Source: Prevotellaceae bacterium UBA1726
GTDB lineage: Bacteria > Bacteroidota > Bacteroidia > Bacteroidales > Bacteroidaceae
NCBI GenBank assembly: GCA_002316005.1
Contig: DCIM01000019.1
Location: 10,779-74,778, forward strand
Direction: 5' to 3'
DNA: 64,000 nt
Below are positions 48,133 to 59,200 of the stretch, one piece after another. The notes under the pieces were generated by a model, which saw only the letters and a program-made list of their open reading frames with translations, was not told the origin of the DNA and ran no database searches. Numbering within the stretch: position 1 is the stretch's first letter; each line of letters starts with the position of its first letter. Made by a program: the position numbers and the translations under genes.

Positions 48133-49335
48133 CTATTTTTTTATTTCATATTTTGTTGAGAAGAATTCCTTCTTGTTAGAATCACGATCACGAACAACAA
48201 GAATATCTTCTGACACTGAATTCATATCACTCTCCAAGAAAACATCAGTCTTCTTCTGGGTTTTTTCATCAACAATTGTGTAGAGGTATTTACCCTGCTT
48301 GAAAAGGATATTGTATGATAGACGGAGAATGTCGCGCTGAACGAGTTCTCCCTCATTGCTACCCCACTGGAATTCAGCATACTCTGGTTGCTCAGTTCCC
48401 TTATTGATAAATTCACCAGAACCAGAAACTTCTACATCTGGATCCTCAGAAGAAATGGTACACTTATTACCATTGAACGTAAGGATAAGATTACATGAGA
48501 TAGATGGCTCCTTAGGAACATTTCTGCTGATAGACACTGGGAAAATAGCCTGTGTCATGTTCTGAGTAGAGATAGAGCAAACCTCATCATAAGCATTTAC
48601 AGGATTACTTGAATAATGCTCAGGATCAGAGTTTACGAGAGTTGTATCCTTACGAACATAGGTACAATCCACGCCTGCATCAGTCACCTTGTCTGTACCA
48701 CGGCGGATGTAGTTTCCTTCCCATGGATTCTTATACTTCACACAGTAGAGTACATAGTCTTTTGCAAGGATTTCCCAGTCATCAGTATTAGTACGAGATG
48801 GTGTCTCTCCCTCACGAGGTTTACCTGTGAGAATGTGGTCAATACCTGTGACATTCTTCATTACGAGTGGAATAACATAGGTATTCTCAACTGACAAAGG
48901 ATCAGCAAAGAACTCATCTGTAAACTGTACCTCTACATAACCACGAGAGTCGCCATTGTAAGGAATGACATTCGATGCAAGTTTGTAGTATGACGATGGC
49001 ATAGGGAGAACACTTGCAGCAGAGTTACCTGCAACATCTGTGAAATAAAGGTTATCACAGAGAGTCTCGTCAACAGCAATTTCCACATATGCATCACGAC
49101 CGCCATAAGCGCCACCCATAGTTGACCAGATACGACACTTATGATCATTGTCAAGAGTGTTGTCGTAGATATCATTGCCAAGGATGAGCGTACGAACAGG
49201 GAACTGATATGCAAAGTAAGCTGTTGTGCCACCTTCATAATCAGGGAAATCTCTGTCTGCATTATAACAAGATGCAAATGTAAGCGAGAGAGCTCCCAAC
49301 GCTATACCGTATATATATTTCTTAAGTTTCATCAT
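48133..49335 (-). CDS. xusE: XusE-like surface lipoprotein (DUF5627/DUF1735 type)
   Basis: 400 aa lipoprotein with lipobox FASC (Cys23). The N-terminal part (PDYEGGTTAYFAYQFPVRTLILG, DNDHKC) is typical of the BT_3987-like DUF1735/DUF5627 lipoproteins that accompany SusCD pairs. The rest is beta-rich with no enzyme motif. Position directly after the second SusD gene (22-bp gap) corresponds to xusE of the xylan utilization core of Prevotella bryantii and Bacteroides. Probably an outer-membrane-anchored glycan-binding protein. The symbol is by synteny and family, not by measured function. Confidence 0.78.
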   Translation of the reverse strand: MMKLKKYIYGIALGALSLTFASCYNADRDFPDYEGGTTAYFAYQFPVRTLILGNDIYDNTLDNDHKCRIWSTMGGAYGGRDAYVEIAVDETLCDNLYFTDVAGNSAASVLPMPSSYYKLASNVIPYNGDSRGYVEVQFTDEFFADPLSVENTYVIPLVMKNVTGIDHILTGKPREGETPSRTNTDDWEILAKDYVLYCVKYKNPWEGNYIRRGTDKVTDAGVDCTYVRKDTTLVNSDPEHYSSNPVNAYDEVCSISTQNMTQAIFPVSISRNVPKEPSISCNLILTFNGNKCTISSEDPDVEVSGSGEFINKGTEQPEYAEFQWGSNEGELVQRDILRLSYNILFKQGKYLYTIVDEKTQKKTDVFLESDMNSVSEDILVVRDRDSNKKEFFSTKYEIKK

Positions 49336-49357
49336 AATGATATATATTTATTGTAAG

Positions 49358-51190
49358 TTATTTCCAACCCTTGTTTTGTTTGAGGTTACTCCACTTGAGA
49401 ATTTCTTCTTTTGGAATTGGGCCGTAGCACTGATAAGAGTTATCGAATACACGATCCTCAACTTTTATTCTGGTATATGTAAGAACATTTGTTTCGTCGT
49501 CACGGTCGATCTTCATACCATAAACATCTTCATTGAGTGGCAATAACCAACGACGGAGATCCCAGAAGCGCTTGTTCTCGAAGCAAAGCTCAATACGACG
49601 CTCATTGCGAATAAGTTCTGCCATCTTTGTTTGATCTTTTGCACATTCCTCAAGATAAACATCACCCTCAGGGAGAGGAATACCAACCTCGTTTGTACCA
49701 AGACCAGCGCGCTCACGAATAGCCTTGATCACATCATAAGCAGTGAAGCCAACGCCTTCTGGATCAGCGGTAGGTCCCCAAGCATCGTTTGCAGCCTCTG
49801 CATAAGCGAGAAAGATTTCTGTGTAACGGATGCGTGGATAGATGTGCTGCTGTTCAAGGAGAGAACTTGACAATGGACTTACATCATCGCGGAGAAGTTT
49901 CTTAAGGTAATAACCTGTACGAGTAGAGGTTGAACCATATTCCAGGTTATCGTCATACTCTACAACACCCTTGTCGCTTACTCGTGGATATGTACCAGTG
50001 TAGATTACACTTCTTCTGAAAGTTGTACCATTATAGATTACATTGTCAGAAAGACGAGGGTCACGACTTGTATATGGGTCATTTGGATCGTATCCTGACA
50101 GAGGGTCTGTGATAGGACGACCATTTCGCATTGGGAATGCGTCAACGAGATTCTGAGATGGGTTTACGCGACCATTACCATAGAGTGTTGGTGGGAAGTT
50201 TTCTTTTTCCTGATCAGCATTCTTATGGCGAGCCTCACGCCAAAGCATCTCTGGCATTTCTGCTGCACTTGGTTCAAGCATTGTTGTGTTCTTGTACCAG
50301 ATGTTACCCTTAGGATCAAAGCCATTCAAACCATTAATGCGCTTGAGTACAACAGCACAGTATTTAGCAGCCTCAGCAGAAGTCACGCCACTCTTTTCAC
50401 GGAAAGCAGGACTTGCTGCGAGAAGAGCAGTCTGAGCCTTGACAGCCTCAGCAATCTTTGCAGACATCAATCCATTTGCCCTAGAACCAAACACGAGGTT
50501 GAAACCTGTAATCTCTGCATTATACTTTATAGATAGGTCTGTTGGGCTTGAAATATCAGCGTAATCAAAAGGAAGAAGATTTACTGCGCTATCACAGTCA
50601 GCAAAAATCTGCTTTACACATTCAGCAAAAGTTGCACGAGGCTGGTTGAAGTCAGAACTTGCATCCTCTGGCTCTGTGAGCAAAGGTACTCCATAGAGCT
50701 CGCCATCATCAGCATAACCACCATGTGCCTGAAGCAGATAGTAGTAGAAGAGAGCGCGAAGGCCAAAAGCCTCGCCCTTAAGACGATCTGTAAACATCTG
50801 CTGCTTAGAAACAGCACTTGGAGCCCACTTTACATGTTCTACAACTGTGAGGAACTTGTTTACATACTGGATACCATCCTTGCAAGCATCCCACTGAGAT
50901 ATTGGAGATGGGTTGTTTTCTTTATTTGCTGCCCATGAACCGGTTGCAAGATTCACCATGTTGCTGGTCTTCAGATTAGTTACAGCATCATCTGTAGCAA
51001 TATCTGTCTGAGTAGTTGTAATATAAGGAAGACGGTCATAGCCGTACATCAACAGACCATGTGCGTAATTAGACTCCTCATACATGGCATCCTCCTGTCG
51101 AGTGTTTTCGTCTGCTGGCACGAACATATCATCACATGAGCAGAAAACGAGGGCACCGATGAAATACAATATAATGTTTCTTATCTTCAT
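49358..51190 (-). CDS. xusD: SusD-like xylan-binding lipoprotein (XusD)
   Basis: 610 aa, lipobox VFCSC (Cys19), RagB/SusD fold. Landmarks: the TPR-like N-terminal helices (ALFYYYLLQAHGGY), the SusD-type C-terminal segment YPRIRYTEIFLAYAEAAN, IRERAGLG and ELIRNERRIELCFENKRFWDLRRW. It caps the partner SusC barrel encoded 13 bp upstream and captures oligosaccharides. Second SusCD pair of the operon; in the known core this pair is xusC-xusD. Confidence 0.92.
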   Translation of the reverse strand: MKIRNIILYFIGALVFCSCDDMFVPADENTRQEDAMYEESNYAHGLLMYGYDRLPYITTTQTDIATDDAVTNLKTSNMVNLATGSWAANKENNPSPISQWDACKDGIQYVNKFLTVVEHVKWAPSAVSKQQMFTDRLKGEAFGLRALFYYYLLQAHGGYADDGELYGVPLLTEPEDASSDFNQPRATFAECVKQIFADCDSAVNLLPFDYADISSPTDLSIKYNAEITGFNLVFGSRANGLMSAKIAEAVKAQTALLAASPAFREKSGVTSAEAAKYCAVVLKRINGLNGFDPKGNIWYKNTTMLEPSAAEMPEMLWREARHKNADQEKENFPPTLYGNGRVNPSQNLVDAFPMRNGRPITDPLSGYDPNDPYTSRDPRLSDNVIYNGTTFRRSVIYTGTYPRVSDKGVVEYDDNLEYGSTSTRTGYYLKKLLRDDVSPLSSSLLEQQHIYPRIRYTEIFLAYAEAANDAWGPTADPEGVGFTAYDVIKAIRERAGLGTNEVGIPLPEGDVYLEECAKDQTKMAELIRNERRIELCFENKRFWDLRRWLLPLNEDVYGMKIDRDDETNVLTYTRIKVEDRVFDNSYQCYGPIPKEEILKWSNLKQNKGWK

Positions 51191-51203
51191 TTTCTTATTG
51201 TTT

Positions 51204-54131
51204 TTAGAAGGTTACCTTTACACCGAGATTATAGAAACGAGTCTGTGGCGCATAACCAACGCTTGTCTCCATCAACTTGCGCTCCTTGGCAATTGTGAGA
51301 AGATCATTACCGTTGAGATATACAGAGAGAGCATTTACAATCTTCAACTTTCTCAACATCTCCTTAGGGAAATCGTATGTAATCTGTACCTTACGGAGGT
51401 TGAAGCGATTTGTGCTGTACATCCAGAATGTAGATGCTGCACCATCGTTAGCATTGCTGTAAGTAGTCAGACGAGGATGAGTTGCAGTGCTTGCAGTCTC
51501 AGGTGTCCATCGATTGCGTGCATTTACAGAGTACTTAGCATCACCACACATGTAATAGTAATTTGTATTCTTCATACCGTGAGCGCCAAACTGGCCATTG
51601 CCAAGCATGAAGAGTGTGAAGTTCTTATACTTGAGTGTGAGGTTAACGCCAAATGTGATAGGAGAACCATAGGCTCCGTTCTTGCCAAGATAAACCTGGT
51701 CCTTAGCATCGATAACGCCATCACCATTAGTATCTTCGTACTTCAAGTCACCAGGCTGTATGTTACCACCAATAGTAGATCTTGAAAGACCGCTCTTCAA
51801 TGTGTACTTTGTCTTACCTTCTGCAGTTGTGGTAATATCAAAGTCATCATTTGTATAGAAACCTAAACACTTGTAACCCCAGATAGCGTCAAGAGGACGA
51901 CCCTCCTTATTCTGGTATGAGTAGTCATTAAGTTCATCGTACTTAGAGTTGTTTGTGTAGAGATATGTACCTACAACTCCGAGAGTAGCATGAACCTTAC
52001 CCAACTGCTTCTGTGCTGTTACGCTGAAATCAAGTCCCTTACGGTTTGTGCAGTTGTAGTTGATAGCTGGTCTGAACGAACTTCCAGAAAGGCCATTCGC
52101 CAAGTACGATGGGAATGTAGTAGGGTTCTGGATGATGTAACCAGTCATATCAGTATTGAAGAATGTAAGGTCAGTGCTGATAAGTCGGTCGAAGAACGAG
52201 CCACGAAGACTTACAGAGAACTCCTTACGATGGATGAAGTCAAGCACAGGGTTTTTACCCGCTGTAGAACATGTGCGGTTAGTGCTGAATGTATCATTCC
52301 ATGAGAAAGTACCACTTGCTGATGACCATGTAGCATCATAAAGATAGAAGTACTTAGAGTTGGTTTCGCCCATATATACATCGATATCCTCGTTCAGGTT
52401 GCTGTAAGAAGCACTGAGCAGGAGGTCGTCAACACGACTGCCCTTCATGAAGTTCTCCTTGGCAATGTTCCAACCGATAGTGAATGAAGGCGAGAGTGCC
52501 TCACGATTACCCTCAGGAAGGCGAGCTGAATGTACTCCAGCAATAGCTACATCTGCAAAGTAACGGCCCATGAAGTCGTAACCAGCCTCAAGACCCAAGT
52601 TAGCATTAGTATAACGATGGTATGTTCCGCTTGCTGTTGTAGTATACATATTTGCAAGAAGAATTGCGTTCACATGATGCTTTCCAGCGAATGTATGGTC
52701 ATAGTCAAAATGACCATTCCAACTAATAATTTGGCGATACTTAGCATTTCCCATAGACATTGTACCTGTAACCAACTCATCATTCTGCTGAGTAAGAGCC
52801 ACGATAGCATCAACGGAATTGTAGTTACTCCATGTTGGGATGAACACCGCATATTTATTATTATAAGAAAGGCTATAGTTGGCTGCATAGTCGATAGCGA
52901 ACTGTGTCTTGAATGACAAGCCCTTTACGAACTTGTTCATATCATAGATGATACCTGCATCAAACTGGAACTGACGACTAACATCTCTTGTACGGCCACC
53001 GAAATAACAATCGGCAATGACATTGGTCTGGGTTGTCTTTGTACCACCAGGGAAATACATGCCGTCGAGAAGGTTAAGCGACTTGCCAAGGATGGCAAGA
53101 GCCTTAGAGGCATTCTCGTCAACCATTGAAAGAGGAATCAATGGTGCAGCATGCTCTGGGAAGTTTGGACGCATTGTTGAAGCCTCACTCCAGAAATCAC
53201 CCTTATTTTTGTTTGCATTATAGAATGTAGCACTTGCGTTTGCCCAACCTTTGATGTACTTGTTTACTACAAGGTCAACATTACCACGAACGCTGAAGCG
53301 ATCGGTGTAGTTTTTCTTTGCAGGACCAAAGTTCAGGAGATCTTCCAAACGATAGTAGTTGATATTTGTGTAGAAGTGTGCACGAGTACCACCACCCTGG
53401 ATTTCTAATGTAGCATCAGAACGATTGTAAACCTTGCGGATATACTCGTCCGAATAGTAGTTTACATTTGGATAACGGTAAGGATTCTCACCGGAAGCAT
53501 GGTTGTAGATTTCCTGCTGCGAGTATTTTGCGCCTGTTGAAAGCTGGTCGTTAAGACAAGCCTCGTTGTAGAGTGTCATATACTCTGCAGAACCTAGATA
53601 CTCAGGGAATGCCTTTGCAACATGGAAACCAGTATTTGCATTGGCAACGATCTGAAGACCGTCAACCTTTCCACGCTTTGTTGTGATGAGGATCGCACCT
53701 TTTGCTGCCTTTGGGCCATAAAGTACAACAGCCTGTGCACCCTTTAGAATGGTAATCTGCTCAATCTCCGAAGGAAGCACATTGTTTGAAGGACGCTTCA
53801 CTCCATCAATAATAACAAGCGGAAGATTGCTATTGTCGTTATTGTCGAGGCGTTCATTGTCCTGGCCCCAGAGGTTATTGCCGTTCCATCCGCCAACGAG
53901 AGCATACAGGTCTTCAAGACTACTCATTGTATAATCCTTCTTCTGCAACTCTTCCATATCAACATAGGAAACACCTCCGAGAAGTTGGTCGGCATCCTTG
54001 TCGCGGAAAGCAACATGGACTTTCTTATTTGCCACAGAAGTTTCTCCGTCGTCAACAGTCTGAGCATTGAGAGTCAGCGGCGAGGCAGCCAACATGGCAA
54101 AGAGAAATATGTTAGTTTTTATATTCTTCAT
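51204..54131 (-). CDS. xusC: SusC-like TonB-dependent transporter without N-terminal sandwich (XusC)
   Basis: 975 aa from ATG 54131; an in-frame TTG 21 bases upstream gives no added domain. Signal peptide to about residue 24 (LNA-Q). Outer-membrane barrel with plug: PLVIIDGVKRP, ITILKGAQAVVLYGPKAAKGAILITTKRG, C-terminal Phe. Unlike the first SusC (xusA), it has no carboxypeptidase-regulatory-like sandwich and no clear TonB box before the plug. This shortened form is also what separates the second SusC of the xus core. It pairs with the SusD gene 13 bp downstream and imports xylan oligosaccharides. Confidence 0.9.
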   Translation of the reverse strand: MKNIKTNIFLFAMLAASPLTLNAQTVDDGETSVANKKVHVAFRDKDADQLLGGVSYVDMEELQKKDYTMSSLEDLYALVGGWNGNNLWGQDNERLDNNDNSNLPLVIIDGVKRPSNNVLPSEIEQITILKGAQAVVLYGPKAAKGAILITTKRGKVDGLQIVANANTGFHVAKAFPEYLGSAEYMTLYNEACLNDQLSTGAKYSQQEIYNHASGENPYRYPNVNYYSDEYIRKVYNRSDATLEIQGGGTRAHFYTNINYYRLEDLLNFGPAKKNYTDRFSVRGNVDLVVNKYIKGWANASATFYNANKNKGDFWSEASTMRPNFPEHAAPLIPLSMVDENASKALAILGKSLNLLDGMYFPGGTKTTQTNVIADCYFGGRTRDVSRQFQFDAGIIYDMNKFVKGLSFKTQFAIDYAANYSLSYNNKYAVFIPTWSNYNSVDAIVALTQQNDELVTGTMSMGNAKYRQIISWNGHFDYDHTFAGKHHVNAILLANMYTTTASGTYHRYTNANLGLEAGYDFMGRYFADVAIAGVHSARLPEGNREALSPSFTIGWNIAKENFMKGSRVDDLLLSASYSNLNEDIDVYMGETNSKYFYLYDATWSSASGTFSWNDTFSTNRTCSTAGKNPVLDFIHRKEFSVSLRGSFFDRLISTDLTFFNTDMTGYIIQNPTTFPSYLANGLSGSSFRPAINYNCTNRKGLDFSVTAQKQLGKVHATLGVVGTYLYTNNSKYDELNDYSYQNKEGRPLDAIWGYKCLGFYTNDDFDITTTAEGKTKYTLKSGLSRSTIGGNIQPGDLKYEDTNGDGVIDAKDQVYLGKNGAYGSPITFGVNLTLKYKNFTLFMLGNGQFGAHGMKNTNYYYMCGDAKYSVNARNRWTPETASTATHPRLTTYSNANDGAASTFWMYSTNRFNLRKVQITYDFPKEMLRKLKIVNALSVYLNGNDLLTIAKERKLMETSVGYAPQTRFYNLGVKVTF

Positions 54132-54144
54132 AAAAATTGTCTTA

Positions 54145-54180
54145 TTAATCAATTAATCATTAATCATTAATCGTTAATCA
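54145..54180. repeat. 7-bp tandem repeat (TTAATCA) before xusC
   Basis: TTAATC recurs at 54145, 54153, 54160, 54167 and 54174 (period 7 in the last four) in the 54-bp spacer between xusB and xusC, immediately before the xusC start. The TTG codon used by a longer xusC frame lies inside it. Confidence 0.75.
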
Positions 54181-54185
54181 TTGTC

Positions 54186-56204
54186 TTACCATCCAGGATT
54201 CTGTTTAAATCCTTCATAGAGATATGTATCTCGGTCTGGAAGTGGGAACCAATAGTGCTTAGATTCAAGACGACGAGTGATAAGTTCTTCTCTGTGGAAG
54301 TTACCTACCCTTGCTTCTGCTGGATCATGATCTTTGTACCAGCTATCATCCTGCAGACGCTCAAACTCATGAGAGTACTTCGTTGTGTAAGGAGCCTCTG
54401 TGAGAAGGAGCCAACGCTGAAGGTCACACCAACGGAAGCCTTCAAAAGAAAGCTCTACAGCACGTTCACGGCGAACTTCATCAAGGAAGTGCTCCTTTGT
54501 ATCAAGGAAGTTTGGCTGAACATGCGCCATTGGATGTTCATCAGAACTTACTCGATCGCGAAGCTTATTAATAGCATCAACAGCAGAGATTGTAGTAGTG
54601 CTTGACTTAGACTTAGGTCCACCTACCGCTCCCTGAGCCTCTGCGTACATAAGATATATATCTGCTACGCGCATATAAGGAATATAAGTAGAGAGGCAAT
54701 ATCCATAATCATACCATCTGTCGCCCTCGTTACACTGGTGAGGAACGAGTTTCTGGATGAAGTAACCAGTACTACTACCCTGAGCGATTTCACGCTCAGC
54801 ACCACCTGTATAAAGTGGGCAATACTCAAGTTTCTTCTGGGCAGCACTAAGACCTTCTGTCTGGAGGACATAGTGGAAACCATCAAAGATGAAATCATGA
54901 TAGAAGCGTGGGTCACGGTTCTTATATGGTTGATCTTGACTCCAATCTTTTTTATATTCTTGGTCAGTTTCCAACACTGGGTTGAGAACGAGTTTGCCGT
55001 CCTGTACAACATAGATTGGCTGTCCGTTTGCCAAACCATACTGGTCTACAAGGTTTGCAGTTGGATGATGAATGATATTATCATGATCTACAAGACCAGC
55101 AACCTTAGGACCGAAAATCTTTGCATTATTCCAGTTAGCAACATTCACACCAGGATAAGCGCCACGGAAAATAGCCTCTGTTGTTCCAGGCATCATCCAA
55201 CTCTGATTTACAGTGTAGAAGATGTCAGAATAGTTGGTTTCAGCATTAGGATCACGCTCATGGTCGTAAATATTTGCATACTTATATTCAGCAAGAGCAT
55301 AAGGAACCTGCTTTCTTCCAACCATCTCAAGAGCCTTACCGAAAACCTCTGCAGCCTTCTGGCAGTACTCTAGATCATAATCATAAGTCTTGCCGTTTGT
55401 ACTTGCACCAAGAAGCTGTGCAACACCATCATTCTTGGTCTTCTCGAATTCCTTCATGAGTGGAGAACCAGCCCAGAGGTAGCACTTGCCGAGATAGCAG
55501 AGAGCAGTGAACTTGTTAACGCGCAAATCATTCTTGCCTGAAGTTTCCATACCTGGAAGAGTCTCATTCCACTCTAATGGGAGGAGTTCATATGCCTTCT
55601 GGAAATCTTCTGCACAACGGTCGGCACATTCCTGGAAAGAAAGACGAGGAAGTTCTGGAATATTTTCAGAATCAAAAGCCTCATCAATATAAGGAAGACC
55701 ACCAAAGTAGCAGATAAGTTCAAAGTGCCACCATGCACGGAAGAAATACATCTGACCAAGCAAGATATCGCGTTCCTCATCTGTACCAATGAGAGACTTA
55801 ATATTAGCAATACCCATATTACACTTACGGATACTGTACCAAGAACTCTTCCAAAGTGAACATCTGTCACCGTTCAGCCAGCACTGGGAATTAGTGTACC
55901 AGTTACGATAGTTACCAAGATCAACCTGATGATCAATATGGGCATATCCTTCTGGATTGTGAACGGCATCATCACCCATATTCCAACCAGAGCAATAGTT
56001 TGCATTCTCCTTGTTTGGAATAAGGCTATAGATTTCCTCAATATATCCCTGGAAATTGCGGAAGTTCTTGAATGCTTCATCCTCAGCCACGATAGACTCT
56101 GGATCCTTATCAAGCCATTCGTTGCATGATGTGAGAGAAACTACACCTGCCATAAGGAGCAGTGAACCACACAATAGGGATTTAATGTTATTATAATATT
56201 TCAT
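54186..56204 (-). CDS. xusB: SusD-like xylan-binding lipoprotein (XusB)
   Basis: 672 aa, lipobox SLTSC (Cys27), RagB/SusD family. Landmarks: MYFFRAWWHFELICYFGGLPYID, YIPYMRVADIYLMYAEAQG, INKLRDRVSSDEHP and FLDEVRRERAVELSFEGFRWCDLQRW. Partner of the XusA barrel encoded 14 bp upstream. Longer than the second SusD (610 aa), with extra loops around residues 360-420. Expected to bind xylan chains at the outer membrane. Confidence 0.92.
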   Translation of the reverse strand: MKYYNNIKSLLCGSLLLMAGVVSLTSCNEWLDKDPESIVAEDEAFKNFRNFQGYIEEIYSLIPNKENANYCSGWNMGDDAVHNPEGYAHIDHQVDLGNYRNWYTNSQCWLNGDRCSLWKSSWYSIRKCNMGIANIKSLIGTDEERDILLGQMYFFRAWWHFELICYFGGLPYIDEAFDSENIPELPRLSFQECADRCAEDFQKAYELLPLEWNETLPGMETSGKNDLRVNKFTALCYLGKCYLWAGSPLMKEFEKTKNDGVAQLLGASTNGKTYDYDLEYCQKAAEVFGKALEMVGRKQVPYALAEYKYANIYDHERDPNAETNYSDIFYTVNQSWMMPGTTEAIFRGAYPGVNVANWNNAKIFGPKVAGLVDHDNIIHHPTANLVDQYGLANGQPIYVVQDGKLVLNPVLETDQEYKKDWSQDQPYKNRDPRFYHDFIFDGFHYVLQTEGLSAAQKKLEYCPLYTGGAEREIAQGSSTGYFIQKLVPHQCNEGDRWYDYGYCLSTYIPYMRVADIYLMYAEAQGAVGGPKSKSSTTTISAVDAINKLRDRVSSDEHPMAHVQPNFLDTKEHFLDEVRRERAVELSFEGFRWCDLQRWLLLTEAPYTTKYSHEFERLQDDSWYKDHDPAEARVGNFHREELITRRLESKHYWFPLPDRDTYLYEGFKQNPGW

Positions 56205-56218
56205 AATAGATATCGCGA

Positions 56219-59200
56219 TTAAATGTTAAGCTTGAATCCGAAGTTATAACGTCTAACTGTAGGGTAAGCACCACCGCCACCACTGAAACCGTAGTTACTC
56301 TCACGGTCATCAGGCATCTTTGTAATGAGGAAGAGGTTGTTACCGTTAACGAAAATCTTCAGGCTTGAGAAACCAAGTTTCTTAATCCAACCCGTAGACC
56401 ATGTGTAAGCAAGTTCCACATTCTTCAAACGGAAGTAAGAACCATCGTAGTAGTACTGTGTACCATTATTGTAGTAAACCTGAGTTGTGAAGCGAGGAAC
56501 AACGACTGCACCCGAACCATCAACTGGGTTCCACCATGTACCATTGTCATAAACGGTAAGGAGCTGGTTGTTGAAAGAAGCAAGACCAACATCACGGGTA
56601 ACGCCTGTTACACCATACAACTGAGCGAACATGCTGAAGCCTTTCCACTCCCAACCGATAGTTGCATTGTAAGTATGCTCAGGTGTTCCTGTATAACCAT
56701 AAGGTGCTTGGTCGTTAGTTTCATCTACGACACCATCACCATTAAAGTCAACGATGTAGTGGTCACCAATAAGTACTGTAGCGTCGCTGGTATCGCGTGC
56801 AGGTGCACTATAGAGTTCATCATATGTACCAATGAAACCATTGTCGATGTAAGTTACATACTGACCCTGAGAATAACCCTCTGCCTTGCGATAGCTTGGA
56901 ATCAATGCAGGGTCATCCTTCTCAAGAATTACATTATGCGCGTATGTGTAGTTGGCATTTGCCCAGAAGCGCATACCATTATTCAATACCTTGTTGAAAC
57001 GAAGTTCAAGCTCAAAACCCTGGTTTTTCATTCTACCCTTGTTGATATCAGGGTTCTTTGCTGCACCATAGTATGAAGGCACAGAAGCACGGTTAGCACC
57101 AGAGGTAAAGATATCGAAACGGTCGTCGCGGAACCAGTCGAAGCTACCAGCGAACATACCGCTAAGGAATGCGTAGTCAAAACCGAGGTTCTTCTTTGTT
57201 ACAGTAGCCCATCTAAGGTCAGGAGCCGCAACAGCTGCCTCCTTATATCCTACATAAGGGCTGGCAGAACCGTCAGTTGTAATATTAAAACCATTACCGC
57301 TGTTTGTCACTGCCCATCGTGTCAGATAAGCCCAACGCTCACCAGCGTTGTCATCACCAATCTGTCCGATAGAACCACGGATCTTAAGCATATCAATAAT
57401 CTTCTTGTCCTTGAACCACTTCATGAATTTCTCGTCAGAGATCATCCAACCTGCAGCACCTGAGCAGAAGAAGACGAAACGGTTTTCTGGAGAGAACTTC
57501 TGAGAACCATTGTAAGCGCCATTGAACTCAGCGAAGTATCTGCTCTTGAAATCATAGGTCGTACGGAATACCCAGTCCTCACGACGCCACTCAAGATCTG
57601 AGTTTGTAGCATTGATACGACGCTTGAAGTTACCCATGGCTGTCACATTGTGCTCACCGAGCTGACGGCCCCAGAAGAGCTGTGCTGACATTTCTGTTGC
57701 ACGGCTTGTATTACTTACACTACCGCCGTTGGTAGTCCAGTTGCGCTCTTCATAGTAATCGAAACCTGTTGTATCAAAGATATTATTTTCGTAGAGAAGC
57801 TGACCATCCTCTGGGAGCATATATGCTCTCTTTGTAGCATGCTGGTCGGCAATACCACGATCAGACTCATTGAACTGGTTATCCCAAGAGATTGTACCAC
57901 GAGCAACAAGTCCCTTTGTGATGAAACCGAGATTCTGTTCAAGAGCAAAGTCGGTAAATACTCGTGTAATAGCGCCAACTGTATAACCAGAAGTTGCTAC
58001 ATTCATTGGAGAGTTAGCAATGTTCGAAACCAATGGATAGTAACCCCATGAACCATCAGAGAACTGAACAGGGAAGAGGTTTGGTGCCATACCGTAAGCA
58101 CCAGCCCAGTTCTGCTGCTGGAAGAACTCGCCACTGTTACCATAATAGTAACGAGGAGACTTCTGCTGAGCATTTGAACCAGCGAGGTTCACCTTGAACT
58201 GAGTAGTCTTGGTAATCTGGAAGTCGAGGTTAGAGCGTACATTCAAACGATTGTATGAGTAACCACCAGTATAACCCTGATTGTTTTCCCAGATTCTTGT
58301 CATATCGCCCTCATTCTGGAAGTCGAATGCTACGAAGTACTTCACGAACTTTGTACCACCCGAGATATTGAGGTTTGTATTATATGATAAGGTGTAGTCC
58401 TTGAACATTTCTTCCTGCCAGTCAACATTTGGATAGCGCTCTGCCTGGCTGTAATCGCCAAGGTAGTTTCCAGCCTTGTCGTAGTTAGCCTTAACGACAT
58501 TGCTCTGGTTACGGAAGTTGTTGATGAAAGTCTGTGGACGATAGTAAGCCCAAGAAGCAGCACCACCAACAGAGATTTCATGCTCAATTGCCTGATTACG
58601 GTACATGTAACCGTCGTAAGAATCATACTTACGAGGAAGCTTTGATACCGCCTTCAATGTTGCTGTGAAACCTACATCAATACGAGCCTTACCTTCCTGA
58701 CCACGCTTTGTAGTGATGAGGATTACACCATTCGCACCCTCGACACCGTAAACGGCTGTAGCAGAAGCATCCTTCAATACAGAGATTGTTGCTACAGATG
58801 AGATATCAACTGACTTGATTTCACGCTTAACACCATCGACAAGGATAAGAGGCTGTGCGTCCTGGTTCCATGCTGCTGCACCACGGATATAGATTCGTGG
58901 ATCCTCTTCACCAGGCTGACCTGTTGATGCGATAGTTGCAACACCAGGAAGGTTACCTGTGAGGGCTGCACCGACACTACCAATACCTGCGGCACGCTCA
59001 AGAACCTCACCAGTTGTCTGGGTGATAGCACCGACAACAGATGCTTTCTTCTGCTGACCGAAGCCGACAACAACAACTTCCTCAAGCTGTGTATCGTCAT
59101 CTTCCAAGATCACATTACTGTGCTTTCCCGCAGAAACTTTCACTTCACTCTCTTTCATACCGATGTAAGATACGAGAACTGTACCCTTACCAGAAGGCAA

